Source: Saprospiraceae bacterium | GTDB taxonomy: Bacteria; Bacteroidota; Bacteroidia; Chitinophagales; Saprospiraceae | Length of the DNA stretch: 64,000 bases | Direction: 5' to 3' | Assembly: GCA_016714985.1 (NCBI GenBank) | Contig: JADKBS010000005.1 | Location: forward strand, 366,501-430,500 | Part shown: positions 41,799-51,171 of the stretch, piece after piece | Position numbering within the stretch: the stretch's first letter is position 1 | Layout of the letters: every line of letters starts with the position of its first letter | Translations under genes and position numbers: made by a program | Notes under the pieces: generated by a model | What the model saw: the letters and a program-made list of their open reading frames with translations, nothing else | The model's database searches: none | Told to the model about the DNA's origin: nothing

Positions 41799-41965
41799 CA
41801 CCGTGGCAAAGGTCACTTGTTTGGCAATCCATGATTATTGAGGCATTTTGAGTGTCATTTTATCAAAACAGACTTGTACAGAAAGGCTTGCTATTCAAAC
41901 AAATCATCAGTATTTTCACAAACCACATTTATTTCATTCCATTTTTTTAAAGTACCTTTTTTGTT

Positions 41966-42847
41966 ATGAACATTTTTGTAGCGAAGCTGGATTTCAACAC
42001 GACCAGCGAAGATTTGCAAGCCGCATTTGAAAAGTTCGGTGAAGTTTCATCTGCAAAGGTTATCACAGACCATTTTACTGGTAAGTCAAAGGGATTTGCC
42101 TTCGTCGAAATGCCAAACGACGACGAAGCCAACGCAGCAATTGCTGCGCTAAACGAAAGTGAAATTGATGGACGTCAGATTTTTGTAAAAGAGGCCACTC
42201 CAAAGGAGGATCGCCCGCAGCAACGCAGTGCTTATGGCAATGGCAGCGGCAATGGTGGCTATCGCCCTCGTACCAGTAGCGGCTACAGCGGCGGCGGCGG
42301 AAGCCGTGGCGGTGGTGGCGGTTATGGCGGCGGCGGAAGCCGTGGCGGCGGCTATGGCGGCGGCGGCGACCGTTACGGCGGCGGCGGCGGCGGCGGCGGC
42401 GGCTATGGCGGCGGCGGCGACCGTTACGGCGGCGGCGGCGGTGATCGCTACAACAGCGGCGGCGGCGGCGACCGTTACAGCGGCGGCGGTGATCGCTACA
42501 ACAGCGGCGGCGGTGGCGGTGATCGCTACAACAGCGGTGGCAGCGGCGACCGTTACAGCGGCGGTGGCGGTGGCGACCGTTACAGCGGCGGTGGCGGTGG
42601 TGACCGTTACAGCGGCGGCGGCGGTGGTGACCGTTACAGCGGCGGTGGCGGTGGTGACCGTTACAGCGGCGGTGGCGGTGGTGACCGTTACAGCGGCGGC
42701 GGCGGCGGAAGTCGTTACGGCGGCTCCAGCGGTGACCGTTACAGCGGTGGCGGCGGTGACCGTTACAATAGCGGTGGCGGCGACAAGCCTGATCGCTATG
42801 ACGACAAAGGCGACCGTAGCGATAAATACAAAGACGACGACTATTAG
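41966..42847 (+). CDS. RNA-binding protein: RRM domain plus long Gly-rich tail
   Basis: A 293-residue protein. Residues 1-80 form one RNA recognition motif: RNP2 NIFVAKLDF, RNP1 KGFAFVEM, and IDGRQIFVKEA at the end. The remaining two thirds is low complexity, built from GGGGDRYSG and GGGDRYNSG units with some GGGSRGGG, then an acidic/basic end (DKGDRSDKYKDDDY). Stand-alone RRM proteins in Bacteroidota and cyanobacteria bind RNA and are often cold-induced; the Gly/Arg/Tyr tail could promote condensation with RNA. The tail is far longer than in most bacterial RRM proteins. Confidence 0.92.
   Translation: MNIFVAKLDFNTTSEDLQAAFEKFGEVSSAKVITDHFTGKSKGFAFVEMPNDDEANAAIAALNESEIDGRQIFVKEATPKEDRPQQRSAYGNGSGNGGYRPRTSSGYSGGGGSRGGGGGYGGGGSRGGGYGGGGDRYGGGGGGGGGYGGGGDRYGGGGGDRYNSGGGGDRYSGGGDRYNSGGGGGDRYNSGGSGDRYSGGGGGDRYSGGGGGDRYSGGGGGDRYSGGGGGDRYSGGGGGDRYSGGGGGSRYGGSSGDRYSGGGGDRYNSGGGDKPDRYDDKGDRSDKYKDDDY
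42290..42782 (+). repeat. GC-rich coding minisatellite (GGCGGCGG / GACCGTTACAGC units)
   Basis: Repeated units of 18-27 bases, each GGCGG-rich run followed by GACCGTTACAGC or GATCGCTACAACAGC, encode the Gly-rich tail of the RRM protein. Several neighbouring units at 42555-42700 are identical, which implies recent unit gain. The repeat also creates a long antisense open frame. Confidence 0.85.
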
Positions 42848-42867
42848 TAGATATAGACCTACAACTA

Positions 42868-42903
42868 AAAAGCCCGCCGGAGATGCTCCGAGCGGGCTTT
42901 TTA
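42868..42903 (+). terminator. Terminator of the RRM gene
   Basis: AAAAAGCCCGC and GCGGGCTTTTT form an 11-bp stem with an internal partly paired loop, 20 bases after the stop codon. Confidence 0.75.
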
Positions 42904-42936
42904 TTTTCATGGCTTCCGTGTTACACTGTTTTGTTT

Positions 42937-43010
42937 CATGGCATCATAGTTTCATGGTAACATCTGCTGGTAATGCCAGACAATCTTAGCCATGAAACCA
43001 TGATGCCATG
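42937..43010. repeat. Imperfect inverted repeat of CATGG words between convergent genes
   Basis: Arms 42937-42957 and 42990-43010 are reverse complements with one mismatch (CATGGCATCATAGTTTCATGG). The surrounding gap is filled with more TTCATGG/GCCATGA words. Confidence 0.6.
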
Positions 43011-43020
43011 TAGCCATGAA

Positions 43021-45933
43021 TCACTCTTTCACGAATTTACTTGTCCAAACCGCACCCTCCGCTTGGAAGGTGATAAGGTAGATGCCAGCTTGTAATTGGC
43101 CTACGGCTATAGAATTGGTTGGTTTGGCAACTCTCAGCATTTGCTGCCCTAGTGCGTTGGATACAAGGATGTCCTCAATCATAATTTCCGACTTGAAGTA
43201 CAATTGAGCGCCGACCGGGTTGGGGAAGAAGCTGATTTTGCCTACCAAAATTGACTCATCCGTAGGATTCAACAACTCGATGTCTGAAACAAACCTCGGT
43301 AGGAACTGGTAGCCGTCCAAGCAGCCGCCACCGCCGCCAGAGACGAATTGGCCACCAATGCCCGTGGCATGAAAAGGAACGGTGGGGGCTGGCATGTTGA
43401 ACAGCTCGCAATCATTGTCAATTCGCATCGTGATGGGGTTGGCATTTGGGTTCACAATGCTCCTGATTTGTACGTTGAAACCAGTACCTGCGGGTGTCCA
43501 TGCGGATGGGTTAACCAATTCCATATTGGTAAAGCGCACCAGTTCAGACTCATGGCTCTCATTAAGGAAAGTCGTCAGTTCAGGCGAGAGCAATGGGTTG
43601 TTGGCAGATTCGAAGATGATGGTATCCAGTTCTGCAATTTGCGTCAAACAATTGAAGTTCACAATCCTACCCCTGACGGTGACTGCGTCGCCTTCCTTTA
43701 CAACATAGCCAAATGCTTGTGTCCCAAAAACACTGATGCCGCCTGTACCATCATTCAGGTAGAACTGTACAGCTGGAATTGGGTCGCCCTGTGCACTAAC
43801 ACCTTGGTAGTCAATGCCATAAACAATACCGCTTAGTTCACAGGAGACCCCAAGTGAATCGGGTGCGCCATTGCTAACGGTTGTTACATCAGCGATGTCA
43901 TAAGCTGGATAGGTGGCGGGGCATTCAACTGTGACCGTTACGGTGGCTTGGTCGCAACCGCCATTGTCACATACTTCGTAAACGAAAGAATCAGGGCCAC
44001 AGTACCCATCCGCAGGCGTGTAAATAATATCTGTGAAACCATTGATTTCAACCGTGCCGTTCATTGGGAAAGCATTGATGCCGATGGAGTTGATGGTCAA
44101 TGGCAGCACATCGTTGTTCAGCACATCCAAATTGGTGCTGGTACCAGCTGGAACGGTGAAACTATCATCCACCAGTTCTGCGGTAGATGGCGGAATGATG
44201 GAGTATTGACAAACGGGGAAAGGCATAGGGGCAGTTGCATTGGTGGTGCCGCCGTTCAGCGCATTGGCATTGACGTTCCAATGACTAATATCGAAAAGAA
44301 CGCCGTCGGGACCTGTGCCGTCCTTGCGGTAGGCCCAACCATCGAGGTAGTTCCACAGTTGGTTGGCACCGCCGCCAGCAGGGTAGGTGATGTCACCAAA
44401 AACGTCAATCACTTGCCCATTTTCAAACAATTCGATGGCATCATCGCCATTGATGTTGACGCCATTGCCGGTGGCTATGGCGGTCAATCCAAAATAAGTG
44501 GCAAACAGGGCACTATCCGCTACCAGATAGACACATTCACCGGCTGAAATCGAAATTGCAGGCAGGGTGATTTCCACGCCATCGCTACCTCCCCCGTTGC
44601 TGGCAGAGCCAACGCCGTAAATGCTAAGGTCGGGAATGTCTGCCAGTGCCTTCAATTCTACACCTTTTGCGCCAGCAGCACCCGGTTGTGCATCGAACAC
44701 ACCAGATATGAGCAACGCCCCACTCAGTGGCGTATCGTCATCTGAAATGTTCAGCATAAAATTGCCACTGCCGATGGTAGCGCCATTGGTAGCGTTTGTA
44801 ATGTCGAGAACCAGCATTTCGTTGGGTTCAATATCCGTGTCGCTAACGATAGGTATGGTTATCGTCTGCGCTTCCGCTGCAACGCCGGCGGCAAAAGTCA
44901 GGGTAATGGGAAAATTGGCGTTGTAGTCGTTGCCCGCCGTAGCCGTTGACATGGGGTTGACGGAAAGGGTGACCTGCGTCGGGTTGGCATTACCCCCATT
45001 TATCGAAACGGAGACAAACACATCGCCCGCACTTTCGGGCACAGTTGCCGAAGGCAACGAGAACCCAACTACGGGACCACTGGCACAGCCTGAAACTGCC
45101 CCAGGGTTGGCCAAAATCTCAACGCCCGCAGAAGTAAAGCCTGTGCCCGTAATGGCAGCGGCCCAGTTGGCGGGGTTGCCGTTGTCCGCATTGAAGTCGC
45201 AGAGCACGAGAGAAGGCCCTTGCCCATCTGCCGAAGTCGGCCAAGGGATATTGTCGGCATAGCGAACAGAGTCAATAAAACTGCTGTCGGCGTTTACCAG
45301 GATAATGTTCTCGCTGGTATTATTCAACACATTGTTGCCGGCGGCGTCCCAATCCAATGGTGTGAAACCAAATGCACTGTTGAACCGGTCCGAAAAGTTG
45401 GCCACGACCACGAACTGGCCGGGGTTCAAATCATAGGAAGGGAAGGTATAATTGATGCCACTGACAAACCTCCAACCTTCGAGGTTGACAGCGACTGTGC
45501 CCTTGTTGTAAAGTTCGACAAACTCAAAGGTGTCCAACCCACCACCGGGGCTGTTGTAGTTGATTTCCGTGATAATCACATCTCCCGAGGCTGCGCCATT
45601 CACGGTGATGGAGCCCGTCATGCCCAAGCTGGCATGGGGGTCGCAACGATACTGGTACACCCCCGGCACCGTGAAAGTATGTGAGAATGACCAAGGGGAA
45701 GGTGCGGCGTTTCCATTGCCAAAGCCAGCAGGGTTGTTGGGGAAAGTGGCAGTGGAGCCGTTCACGTTGTGGGTGCCGCTCATGTTCGACCATTGCACCA
45801 TATCACCAACATTGATGGTGAGGTTGTTTGGCGTGAAGGCAATTCCATTCAGCGAAACTGTGTGCATTGTCTGGGCTTGCACCAAAGCAATCGAGAAAAG
45901 GATCGAATAGAGGGTAAGTAATGCTTTTTTCAT
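43021..45933 (-). CDS. Large multidomain secreted protein: cupredoxin, lamin-tail, Calx-beta, OB-fold, T9SS
   Basis: A 970-residue surface protein. After the signal (ALVQAQ) comes a plastocyanin-like domain with the full copper set: His in SGTHNVN, then Cys, His and Met in YRCDPHASLGMTG. Next is a lamin-tail domain (VIITEINYNSPGGGLDTFEF), a Calx-beta domain (about 290-400), a second lamin-tail-like domain (PDLSIYGVGSASNGGGSDGV), a cadherin-like domain (FTVPAGTSTNLDVLNNDVLP), an OB-like domain (PAVQFYLNDGTGGISVFG), and the sorting domain (ISFFPNPVGAQLYFKSEI, AGIYLITFQ). It may bind copper and cell-surface or DNA/lipid targets; no catalytic centre is seen. Confidence 0.85.
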   Translation of the reverse strand: MKKALLTLYSILFSIALVQAQTMHTVSLNGIAFTPNNLTINVGDMVQWSNMSGTHNVNGSTATFPNNPAGFGNGNAAPSPWSFSHTFTVPGVYQYRCDPHASLGMTGSITVNGAASGDVIITEINYNSPGGGLDTFEFVELYNKGTVAVNLEGWRFVSGINYTFPSYDLNPGQFVVVANFSDRFNSAFGFTPLDWDAAGNNVLNNTSENIILVNADSSFIDSVRYADNIPWPTSADGQGPSLVLCDFNADNGNPANWAAAITGTGFTSAGVEILANPGAVSGCASGPVVGFSLPSATVPESAGDVFVSVSINGGNANPTQVTLSVNPMSTATAGNDYNANFPITLTFAAGVAAEAQTITIPIVSDTDIEPNEMLVLDITNATNGATIGSGNFMLNISDDDTPLSGALLISGVFDAQPGAAGAKGVELKALADIPDLSIYGVGSASNGGGSDGVEITLPAISISAGECVYLVADSALFATYFGLTAIATGNGVNINGDDAIELFENGQVIDVFGDITYPAGGGANQLWNYLDGWAYRKDGTGPDGVLFDISHWNVNANALNGGTTNATAPMPFPVCQYSIIPPSTAELVDDSFTVPAGTSTNLDVLNNDVLPLTINSIGINAFPMNGTVEINGFTDIIYTPADGYCGPDSFVYEVCDNGGCDQATVTVTVECPATYPAYDIADVTTVSNGAPDSLGVSCELSGIVYGIDYQGVSAQGDPIPAVQFYLNDGTGGISVFGTQAFGYVVKEGDAVTVRGRIVNFNCLTQIAELDTIIFESANNPLLSPELTTFLNESHESELVRFTNMELVNPSAWTPAGTGFNVQIRSIVNPNANPITMRIDNDCELFNMPAPTVPFHATGIGGQFVSGGGGGCLDGYQFLPRFVSDIELLNPTDESILVGKISFFPNPVGAQLYFKSEIMIEDILVSNALGQQMLRVAKPTNSIAVGQLQAGIYLITFQAEGAVWTSKFVKE

Positions 45934-45984
45934 AAAATGAGTGTTTGTAATGAATTTACTAATTGGAACACGCTAAGGTAAGAT

Positions 45985-46107
45985 GGATTGCGGAATTAGG
46001 ATTGCGGATTTCGGATTCGGGGAAGCGTCTGCTTGTTTATTTAATGGTAATTTATTGCTGAACTGCCCATAGGTGCTGCGCCAATCCGCAATCCGAATTC
46101 CGCAATC
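45985..46107. repeat. Degenerate ATTGCGGATT / AATCCGCAAT words in the gap
   Basis: Two clusters (45985-46015 and 46082-46107), the second in opposite orientation, can pair with each other to form a loose stem between the 970-residue gene and the next minus-strand gene. Confidence 0.5.
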
Positions 46108-46108
46108 C

Positions 46109-47356
46109 TCAGTGCGGTCTGCCCAACTGCTGCCCCCCTTTCACCGCTTTTTGCAGTTCGAGGTCGGTGGAGTCGGGCAGGGTAGCGATCTCACCGCCGA
46201 GGGTGGATAGGTCGGGCTGTCCAGCCAGCACCCAAGCGGTGTACCAGGCACTGCCCACCGAGGTAATGGCCGATTGCATGCGGGCTTCCACCATGCCGCC
46301 CATGCGCTCATGGTAGGCTCTTGCGAAGTCTTCGCACTGGGTTTTCACGAAGACGTTGTTGCGGTATTCGTTGCAAAGCTGGCGGTCGGTCGGAAACTCA
46401 ATGCGCAGCGACCTTTCAATAGCTAAAACGCTGTCAACCAATGCATTGCTCTGTATGACGATATTCCAGAAATATGCCTTTGGGTCATCAACAAAGCCCG
46501 CTTGCCCTACCCAGAAATCGTATTCCTGCTCCGCAAAAAGCTCCGGCAGGCGGCTCTCCCAAAAAGCATGGAGGCCGTCTTGCCCGGTAAGTTGGCCGTT
46601 GTAGTTGGCGGTGGTGTGCAGGGGCACGTGTGCGTCGGCGATATAATGCCCGATGTCGGCAGAGTGGCGGAGTATGCGTCTGGCATCCCGCTCCGTGAAG
46701 GCTTCGGTCAATTTGCGGAGCAGCTGCTCCAGGCTGTAGGGCAAGACGCCATGTTGCGAGAAGGTGTCCACCACAAATGCCTCTTGGCAACGCAGCGGCA
46801 CATTGCCCAGCAGGGCAGCCAAGCTGTCGCAGGGAATGCGCATCGTTTCATCGTCATAGTATTGCGGCAGCAAAAAACGGTTGAAAAAAAAACGGAACGC
46901 TTTCCTCGAAACGGTTGCTTTTTCCCGTTTGAACAGCCGATGGTTGAACGCCACCGAATCTGTCTGCTCCGCAATGGGCGAGGTGATGAGCCGAAGGGTG
47001 TCGCCGTTGTCGTTCACATAGAAATACTGGTAGTGCTGCATGAGCGCATCCGTCCAGGTGCGGGGCAGGTTCGCATAGGGAGCCTTGCCATAGCGGTCGA
47101 GGTCGAGGAAGTGGCGGGGCGCTTCGTGCTTGCTGGCATAGCGGCGGGTATCAGCGTCAACGGCGTGTTCGGTGAGCCAATCCACGTTTTTTTTATAAAA
47201 AACCAGCATCTCGGGCGGCAGCGTGAACACCGCCATTCGGTTGATCTTGCGGTGGCCGAAGAAGCCCCAGGCTGGCGGCGTGGCAGGCCGAAGGGCGAGC
47301 AACAAAACGCCGAACGGCAGGAGGGCAAGTAGGAGCTTGGTGCTTGTTTTTTTCAT
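46109..47356 (-). CDS. Zinc-dependent phospholipase C / S1-P1 nuclease-fold protein
   Basis: A 415-residue exported protein (hydrophobic N-terminus LLLALLPFGVLLLALRP). The mature part starts WGFFGHRKINRMAV with the N-terminal Trp and His used as metal ligands in the S1/P1 nuclease-phospholipase C superfamily; further ligands fit HEAPRHFLDLD, LRHSADIGHYIADAHVPLHT and GLHAFWESRLPELF. Such enzymes cleave phosphodiester bonds in lipids or nucleic acids using three zinc ions. The long extra region at about 130-210 is unusual. The gene is divergent from the membrane TPR gene. Confidence 0.82.
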   Translation of the reverse strand: MKKTSTKLLLALLPFGVLLLALRPATPPAWGFFGHRKINRMAVFTLPPEMLVFYKKNVDWLTEHAVDADTRRYASKHEAPRHFLDLDRYGKAPYANLPRTWTDALMQHYQYFYVNDNGDTLRLITSPIAEQTDSVAFNHRLFKREKATVSRKAFRFFFNRFLLPQYYDDETMRIPCDSLAALLGNVPLRCQEAFVVDTFSQHGVLPYSLEQLLRKLTEAFTERDARRILRHSADIGHYIADAHVPLHTTANYNGQLTGQDGLHAFWESRLPELFAEQEYDFWVGQAGFVDDPKAYFWNIVIQSNALVDSVLAIERSLRIEFPTDRQLCNEYRNNVFVKTQCEDFARAYHERMGGMVEARMQSAITSVGSAWYTAWVLAGQPDLSTLGGEIATLPDSTDLELQKAVKGGQQLGRPH

Positions 47357-47407
47357 GACTTATTGGCCTTCAGGCCAGTGGTTGCAAAGAACGGGTTTTT
47401 GAGGGAA

Positions 47408-47440
47408 AGACATTCCAAGTTTTTGAAACTTGGAATGTCT
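47408..47440. promoter_or_regulatory. Perfect palindrome in a divergent promoter region
   Basis: AGACATTCCAAGTTT and its exact complement AAACTTGGAATGTCT are separated by TTG. It lies between divergent starts (47356 and 47483), so it is not a terminator by position; an operator or a dispersed palindromic repeat are both possible. Confidence 0.5.
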
Positions 47441-47482
47441 GGGCTGCTAATTACATTTGCCAAGCATTCAAACGAAAATCAC

Positions 47483-49423
47483 ATGTCGTCGAAAAAAAAC
47501 AAGCCGAACCCAGCGCCCGCAGCCAAACCAAAACAAGCTACACCCACTATTAAGCAGCCCCGCCTTTGGCCCTGGGCCTTGGGCATCGCTGCGTTCAGCT
47601 TCCTGCTCTACATCAACACGCTCGGCCACGACTATGTCTTGGACGACTTCTCGGTCATCAAGGAGAACTTCGTCACCAAACGGGGCTTCGAGGGCATACC
47701 CGACCTCTGGAAATACCACAGCCGCCACGGCTACTGGAACAGCCCCGGCGAGCTGTACCGCCCCATCCCCATGACGATGTTCGCCATCGAATGGGAACTG
47801 GCGCCGGACAAGCCCAGCCTCAGCCATTTCTTCAATATCCTTTTCTATGCCCTGAGCGGGGCGCTGCTCTTCGTCACCTTGGCCCGTTGGATGCAGGGCT
47901 ATTCGGTGCTGTTGCCGCTGCTCACAACACTGTTTTTCATGGCGCACCCGGTGCATGTGGAAGTAGTGGCGAATATTAAAAGCCGGGACGAAATCATGCT
48001 ATTCGGCTTCGCAACGGCGGCGCTGTTCTTTTTGCATAAATACATCACCACCAATAAGTTGGGGGCTATGGCCGCCTCGCTCGGCTGCTACACGCTGGCA
48101 CTGTTCAGCAAGGAGAGCGCAGTCACGTTCTTGGCCATTATTCCGCTGATGCTCTATTTTTTCACCAAGAGCGATTTCAAGAAAATAGCGCTGACGACAC
48201 TGCCGTACCTTGTGCCAGCCATCATCTTCATTCTGGTGCGCAAGGCCGTCATCGGCTCGCTGACCAACCCCGGCGAGACCTATTCCCTCGACAATATCCT
48301 CGTGGCGGCAAAGGGCGGCGCCTACTACGCCAACGCCTTCCTGCTCCTCGGCAAATACCTTTGGACGCTGCTCGTGCCGTACCCGCTTTGCAGCGACTTC
48401 GGCTTCAACCAGATACCGCTCACCACTTGGGCCGACTGGCGGGTGATGCTCTCGCTGCTCACTTGGCTCGGCCTCGGCGCATTCGCCGTCATGGGCTTGC
48501 GAAAGCGCAGCCTATGGGCCTTTGCCATCTTATTTTTCATCATCAATTTCAGCATCTCGTCCAACCTCTTCATCACCATTGGCACGAGCTTCGGTGACCG
48601 ACTGCTGTACTCAGCATCGCCCGGCTTTGCGCTGGCGCTGGCGCTGATTTTGATGAAAATCTTCAAACTGGATTGGGTGGCTTCGCCAACGGCTGAGGCA
48701 AGCATCTTGGGCAAAAATACAGGATTGCTGGCCGTGGCGGGCGTGGTGCTGCTGGCCTATTCAGTGCTCACCTTCAGCCGCAATGCCGATTGGAAGGACA
48801 GCTACACCCTCTATGAAGCTGATGTGGAAAACTCGCCGAACAGTGCCAAGCTGAACTTCCACTACGGTCTCGAAATCGTGCAAAAGGGCCTGAAATCCAC
48901 GAACCCGCAGGAGCAAAAAGCACTCTACGACCGGGCGAAAAAGCATTTCGAGCATGCCATCGAGGTGTTTCCTGCCTACCACGATGCCTATTCGCAGCTT
49001 GGCCTCATATACTACCGGGAGGAGGCCGCCAAGCCCGACCTCAAGTCCCGTGACTATTCCAAGGCCATGGAAAACTACAACCTCGCCTTGAAGTACAAAG
49101 CGAATTTCCCGCTGGTCTATAGCAATATGGGCATCATCTTCTTCGAGAGCGGCCAATTGGACAAGGCCAAGGAGGTCTATGAAAAAGCCGTGCAGTACGA
49201 CCCCCGCATGATTGACGCCCTGCGCAACCTCGGTGCCGTGAACGCCATGCAGAAGAACTTCCCCGAAGCCATCAAATGGTTCAAACAGGGCCTGGAATAC
49301 GACCCGGAAAACCCGACGCTGAATTTTTACCTTGGGTCGGCTTATAAAGATAGTGGGCAACCAGAACTCGGACAGCCGTTTTTTGAGAAGGCGTATCGGT
49401 TGGACCCGAAGTTGAAGAAGTAA
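47483..49423 (+). CDS. TMTC-like membrane protein: GT-C type helices plus TPR domain
   Basis: The start at 47483 (MSSKKNKPNPAPAAKP) gives 646 residues. About 11 membrane helices follow a Pro-rich tail; the first loop contains HDYVLDDFSVIKEN with the Asp-Asp pair of GT-C glycosyltransferases, and another loop has HPVHVEVVANIKSRDEI, as in the eukaryotic TMTC O-mannosyltransferases. The C-terminal 200 residues are TPRs (VYSNMGIIFFESGQLDKAKE). It probably transfers a sugar from a lipid carrier to proteins or lipids in the periplasm. The sugar and target are unknown. Confidence 0.82.
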   Translation: MSSKKNKPNPAPAAKPKQATPTIKQPRLWPWALGIAAFSFLLYINTLGHDYVLDDFSVIKENFVTKRGFEGIPDLWKYHSRHGYWNSPGELYRPIPMTMFAIEWELAPDKPSLSHFFNILFYALSGALLFVTLARWMQGYSVLLPLLTTLFFMAHPVHVEVVANIKSRDEIMLFGFATAALFFLHKYITTNKLGAMAASLGCYTLALFSKESAVTFLAIIPLMLYFFTKSDFKKIALTTLPYLVPAIIFILVRKAVIGSLTNPGETYSLDNILVAAKGGAYYANAFLLLGKYLWTLLVPYPLCSDFGFNQIPLTTWADWRVMLSLLTWLGLGAFAVMGLRKRSLWAFAILFFIINFSISSNLFITIGTSFGDRLLYSASPGFALALALILMKIFKLDWVASPTAEASILGKNTGLLAVAGVVLLAYSVLTFSRNADWKDSYTLYEADVENSPNSAKLNFHYGLEIVQKGLKSTNPQEQKALYDRAKKHFEHAIEVFPAYHDAYSQLGLIYYREEAAKPDLKSRDYSKAMENYNLALKYKANFPLVYSNMGIIFFESGQLDKAKEVYEKAVQYDPRMIDALRNLGAVNAMQKNFPEAIKWFKQGLEYDPENPTLNFYLGSAYKDSGQPELGQPFFEKAYRLDPKLKK

Positions 49424-49467
49424 ATGCTGGATATAGGAGGTAACTAAAGTTGCCTCCTATATTGTTT

Positions 49468-51171
49468 CTAAATCTTGATAACCTTTAATGTCTTAGCTGT
49501 ATTATCCCCTTGCAGTTTAACGTAATAAACGCCAGTAGGATATTCTGACAAGTCAAACCATTGTGATATTATGTTTGCCTCAAATGGCCTAATTTGCACT
49601 GTCTGCCCACTGCCGTTGTAAACCGTAGCTGTACCGCTGAACGACTGAATACCAATTGTGAACTTGTTAGAAGTAGGGTTTGGGAATACAGTGCTGTTTT
49701 CTGCTTGCTCATCCTCTGTAGTGCTGGGACTGTCCGATGTGAAATGCAGTTTAAAGTTGTATGGTGTCTGCCAATTACCATTATCTGGGTTTGCGTAAAA
49801 TTCAAGGTAATAGATGCCTGGCTCTAAGTGAGTGCTATTGGTTGTGAAAGTTTGACTGTTGTAGGTTTCGTCAAACAAATATTCATAGTCATCATTTAAA
49901 ATTGAAATGCCAAATGGTGTTGCGCTTACATTATCAAGTTCTACTTTCACTTTCCCAGTTTGATAAATTTGGAAGACAAAATCATCATAGTCAATCGAGT
50001 ATTCTGCATCGCTGCCTTGTTGGGTGATGAAGGCATTAGACCATTCATTAGGGGTTAAATAATAACTTAGGTGATAATAGTCTGGTTCATCTAAAGCCTC
50101 CACACTGCGTTGCACGTTGTCATTCATATTAGTATGACTCACATTAAGATTGAACGATTCTGACAGCACATCATAGTAGTTTTTTAAATTGGCCTCTTCG
50201 CAACCAACAATACCATCGCCGCATCCAAAGTCTGGATTAAAGGACCATTCGCTTACTATGCATGCAAAATCCAAATCTGTACTTATTTGCTTTTGATTGA
50301 GGCCTGTAATACTATTGCCAGTGTTGCCATTGCAGTTCACATCCAAGCTATAGAATCCAGCTAAATTATCCCAAATAATTGTACTGTTCTCTGTGCCACC
50401 AAAGAGATAAACACCTTGCTCACCTGAGTAAAAATAACTTCGCCTCAAATCCCTGACTGCCTCGCTACTTTCATCAATGCCCGTGAATATCTGTGCCAAT
50501 ATTGTGCCCGTTGAGTTGCTGCCGCCGTGAGGAGTGCCTGATGTCACCAATTTCGCAACGTGATGTTTGCCATCAGGCCAGTTATTAGGATTTTGCAGGT
50601 ACTCACGGGCGCATAGTCCCCCCATAGAATGACCGTACAATATTACTTTATCACTGCCAGTTGCTTGCAACACTTTTTCGATAGCCTTGCCAAGTGCGTT
50701 GCCTTGTTTCACAATTGCTGATTGGTTGCTTAGACTTGCATCAGTATTTGTACTTGCACCTTGCGACACACCGTTAACTGTCACATTGAAGTTCATCAAA
50801 TAGAAGTCGGCAGCTTCGATATTGCTGGCATTAAAATCCTTAATATCATTCAATGTTGAACTTCCAAAGTCTTCGTCATAGTTGAGATTAAACATTAAAT
50901 GGCCACCATAGCTCCAACCTTGGTTCAAGACATGGTTGTAAAAAGCTGTCCAAGTGTCAGCACTGCCTCTAAGCCCGTGAATAAAAATGACCGGATATGG
51001 AAAATGCGTGTCAAGTATCCCCTTTTCTGTACATGGCAAATGCGATGTTCTCAGCCCCAAAGTCAATTCTGGAAAGCAGTTCGTTTTGCCATCACCATTT
51101 TCGAGTTTTGATTGTGCTGTAAGAATAGTTGCGAACAATATCGCAATCAGCAAATTGGTAAAGGTTTTCAT
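49468..51171 (-). CDS. Secreted PGAP1-like lipase/esterase with T9SS domain
   Basis: A 567-residue protein with signal peptide (ILFATILTAQ). An alpha/beta hydrolase domain spans about residues 50-330: oxyanion-hole motif VIFIHGLRGSADTW, nucleophile elbow LYGHSMGGLCAREYL, and a likely catalytic His near HGGSNSTG or later. A beta-sandwich (about 390-480) resembles a pre-peptidase C-terminal domain. The end is a T9SS sorting domain: STVFPNPTSNKFTIGIQ and GVYYVKLQG. It should hydrolyse ester bonds of lipids at the surface. The gene is AT-rich relative to neighbours. Confidence 0.85.
   Translation of the reverse strand: MKTFTNLLIAILFATILTAQSKLENGDGKTNCFPELTLGLRTSHLPCTEKGILDTHFPYPVIFIHGLRGSADTWTAFYNHVLNQGWSYGGHLMFNLNYDEDFGSSTLNDIKDFNASNIEAADFYLMNFNVTVNGVSQGASTNTDASLSNQSAIVKQGNALGKAIEKVLQATGSDKVILYGHSMGGLCAREYLQNPNNWPDGKHHVAKLVTSGTPHGGSNSTGTILAQIFTGIDESSEAVRDLRRSYFYSGEQGVYLFGGTENSTIIWDNLAGFYSLDVNCNGNTGNSITGLNQKQISTDLDFACIVSEWSFNPDFGCGDGIVGCEEANLKNYYDVLSESFNLNVSHTNMNDNVQRSVEALDEPDYYHLSYYLTPNEWSNAFITQQGSDAEYSIDYDDFVFQIYQTGKVKVELDNVSATPFGISILNDDYEYLFDETYNSQTFTTNSTHLEPGIYYLEFYANPDNGNWQTPYNFKLHFTSDSPSTTEDEQAENSTVFPNPTSNKFTIGIQSFSGTATVYNGSGQTVQIRPFEANIISQWFDLSEYPTGVYYVKLQGDNTAKTLKVIKI

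Noticed and set aside
42290..42782. CRISPR-like array
   Set aside because: Units are contiguous, coding, Gly-rich and of variable length, without unique spacers; no cas genes are in the window.
42149..42910. 253-codon minus-strand open frame rich in Ala, Val and Thr
   Set aside because: It is the antisense of the GGCGGC-rich minisatellite of the RRM gene; triplet repeats keep all frames open.
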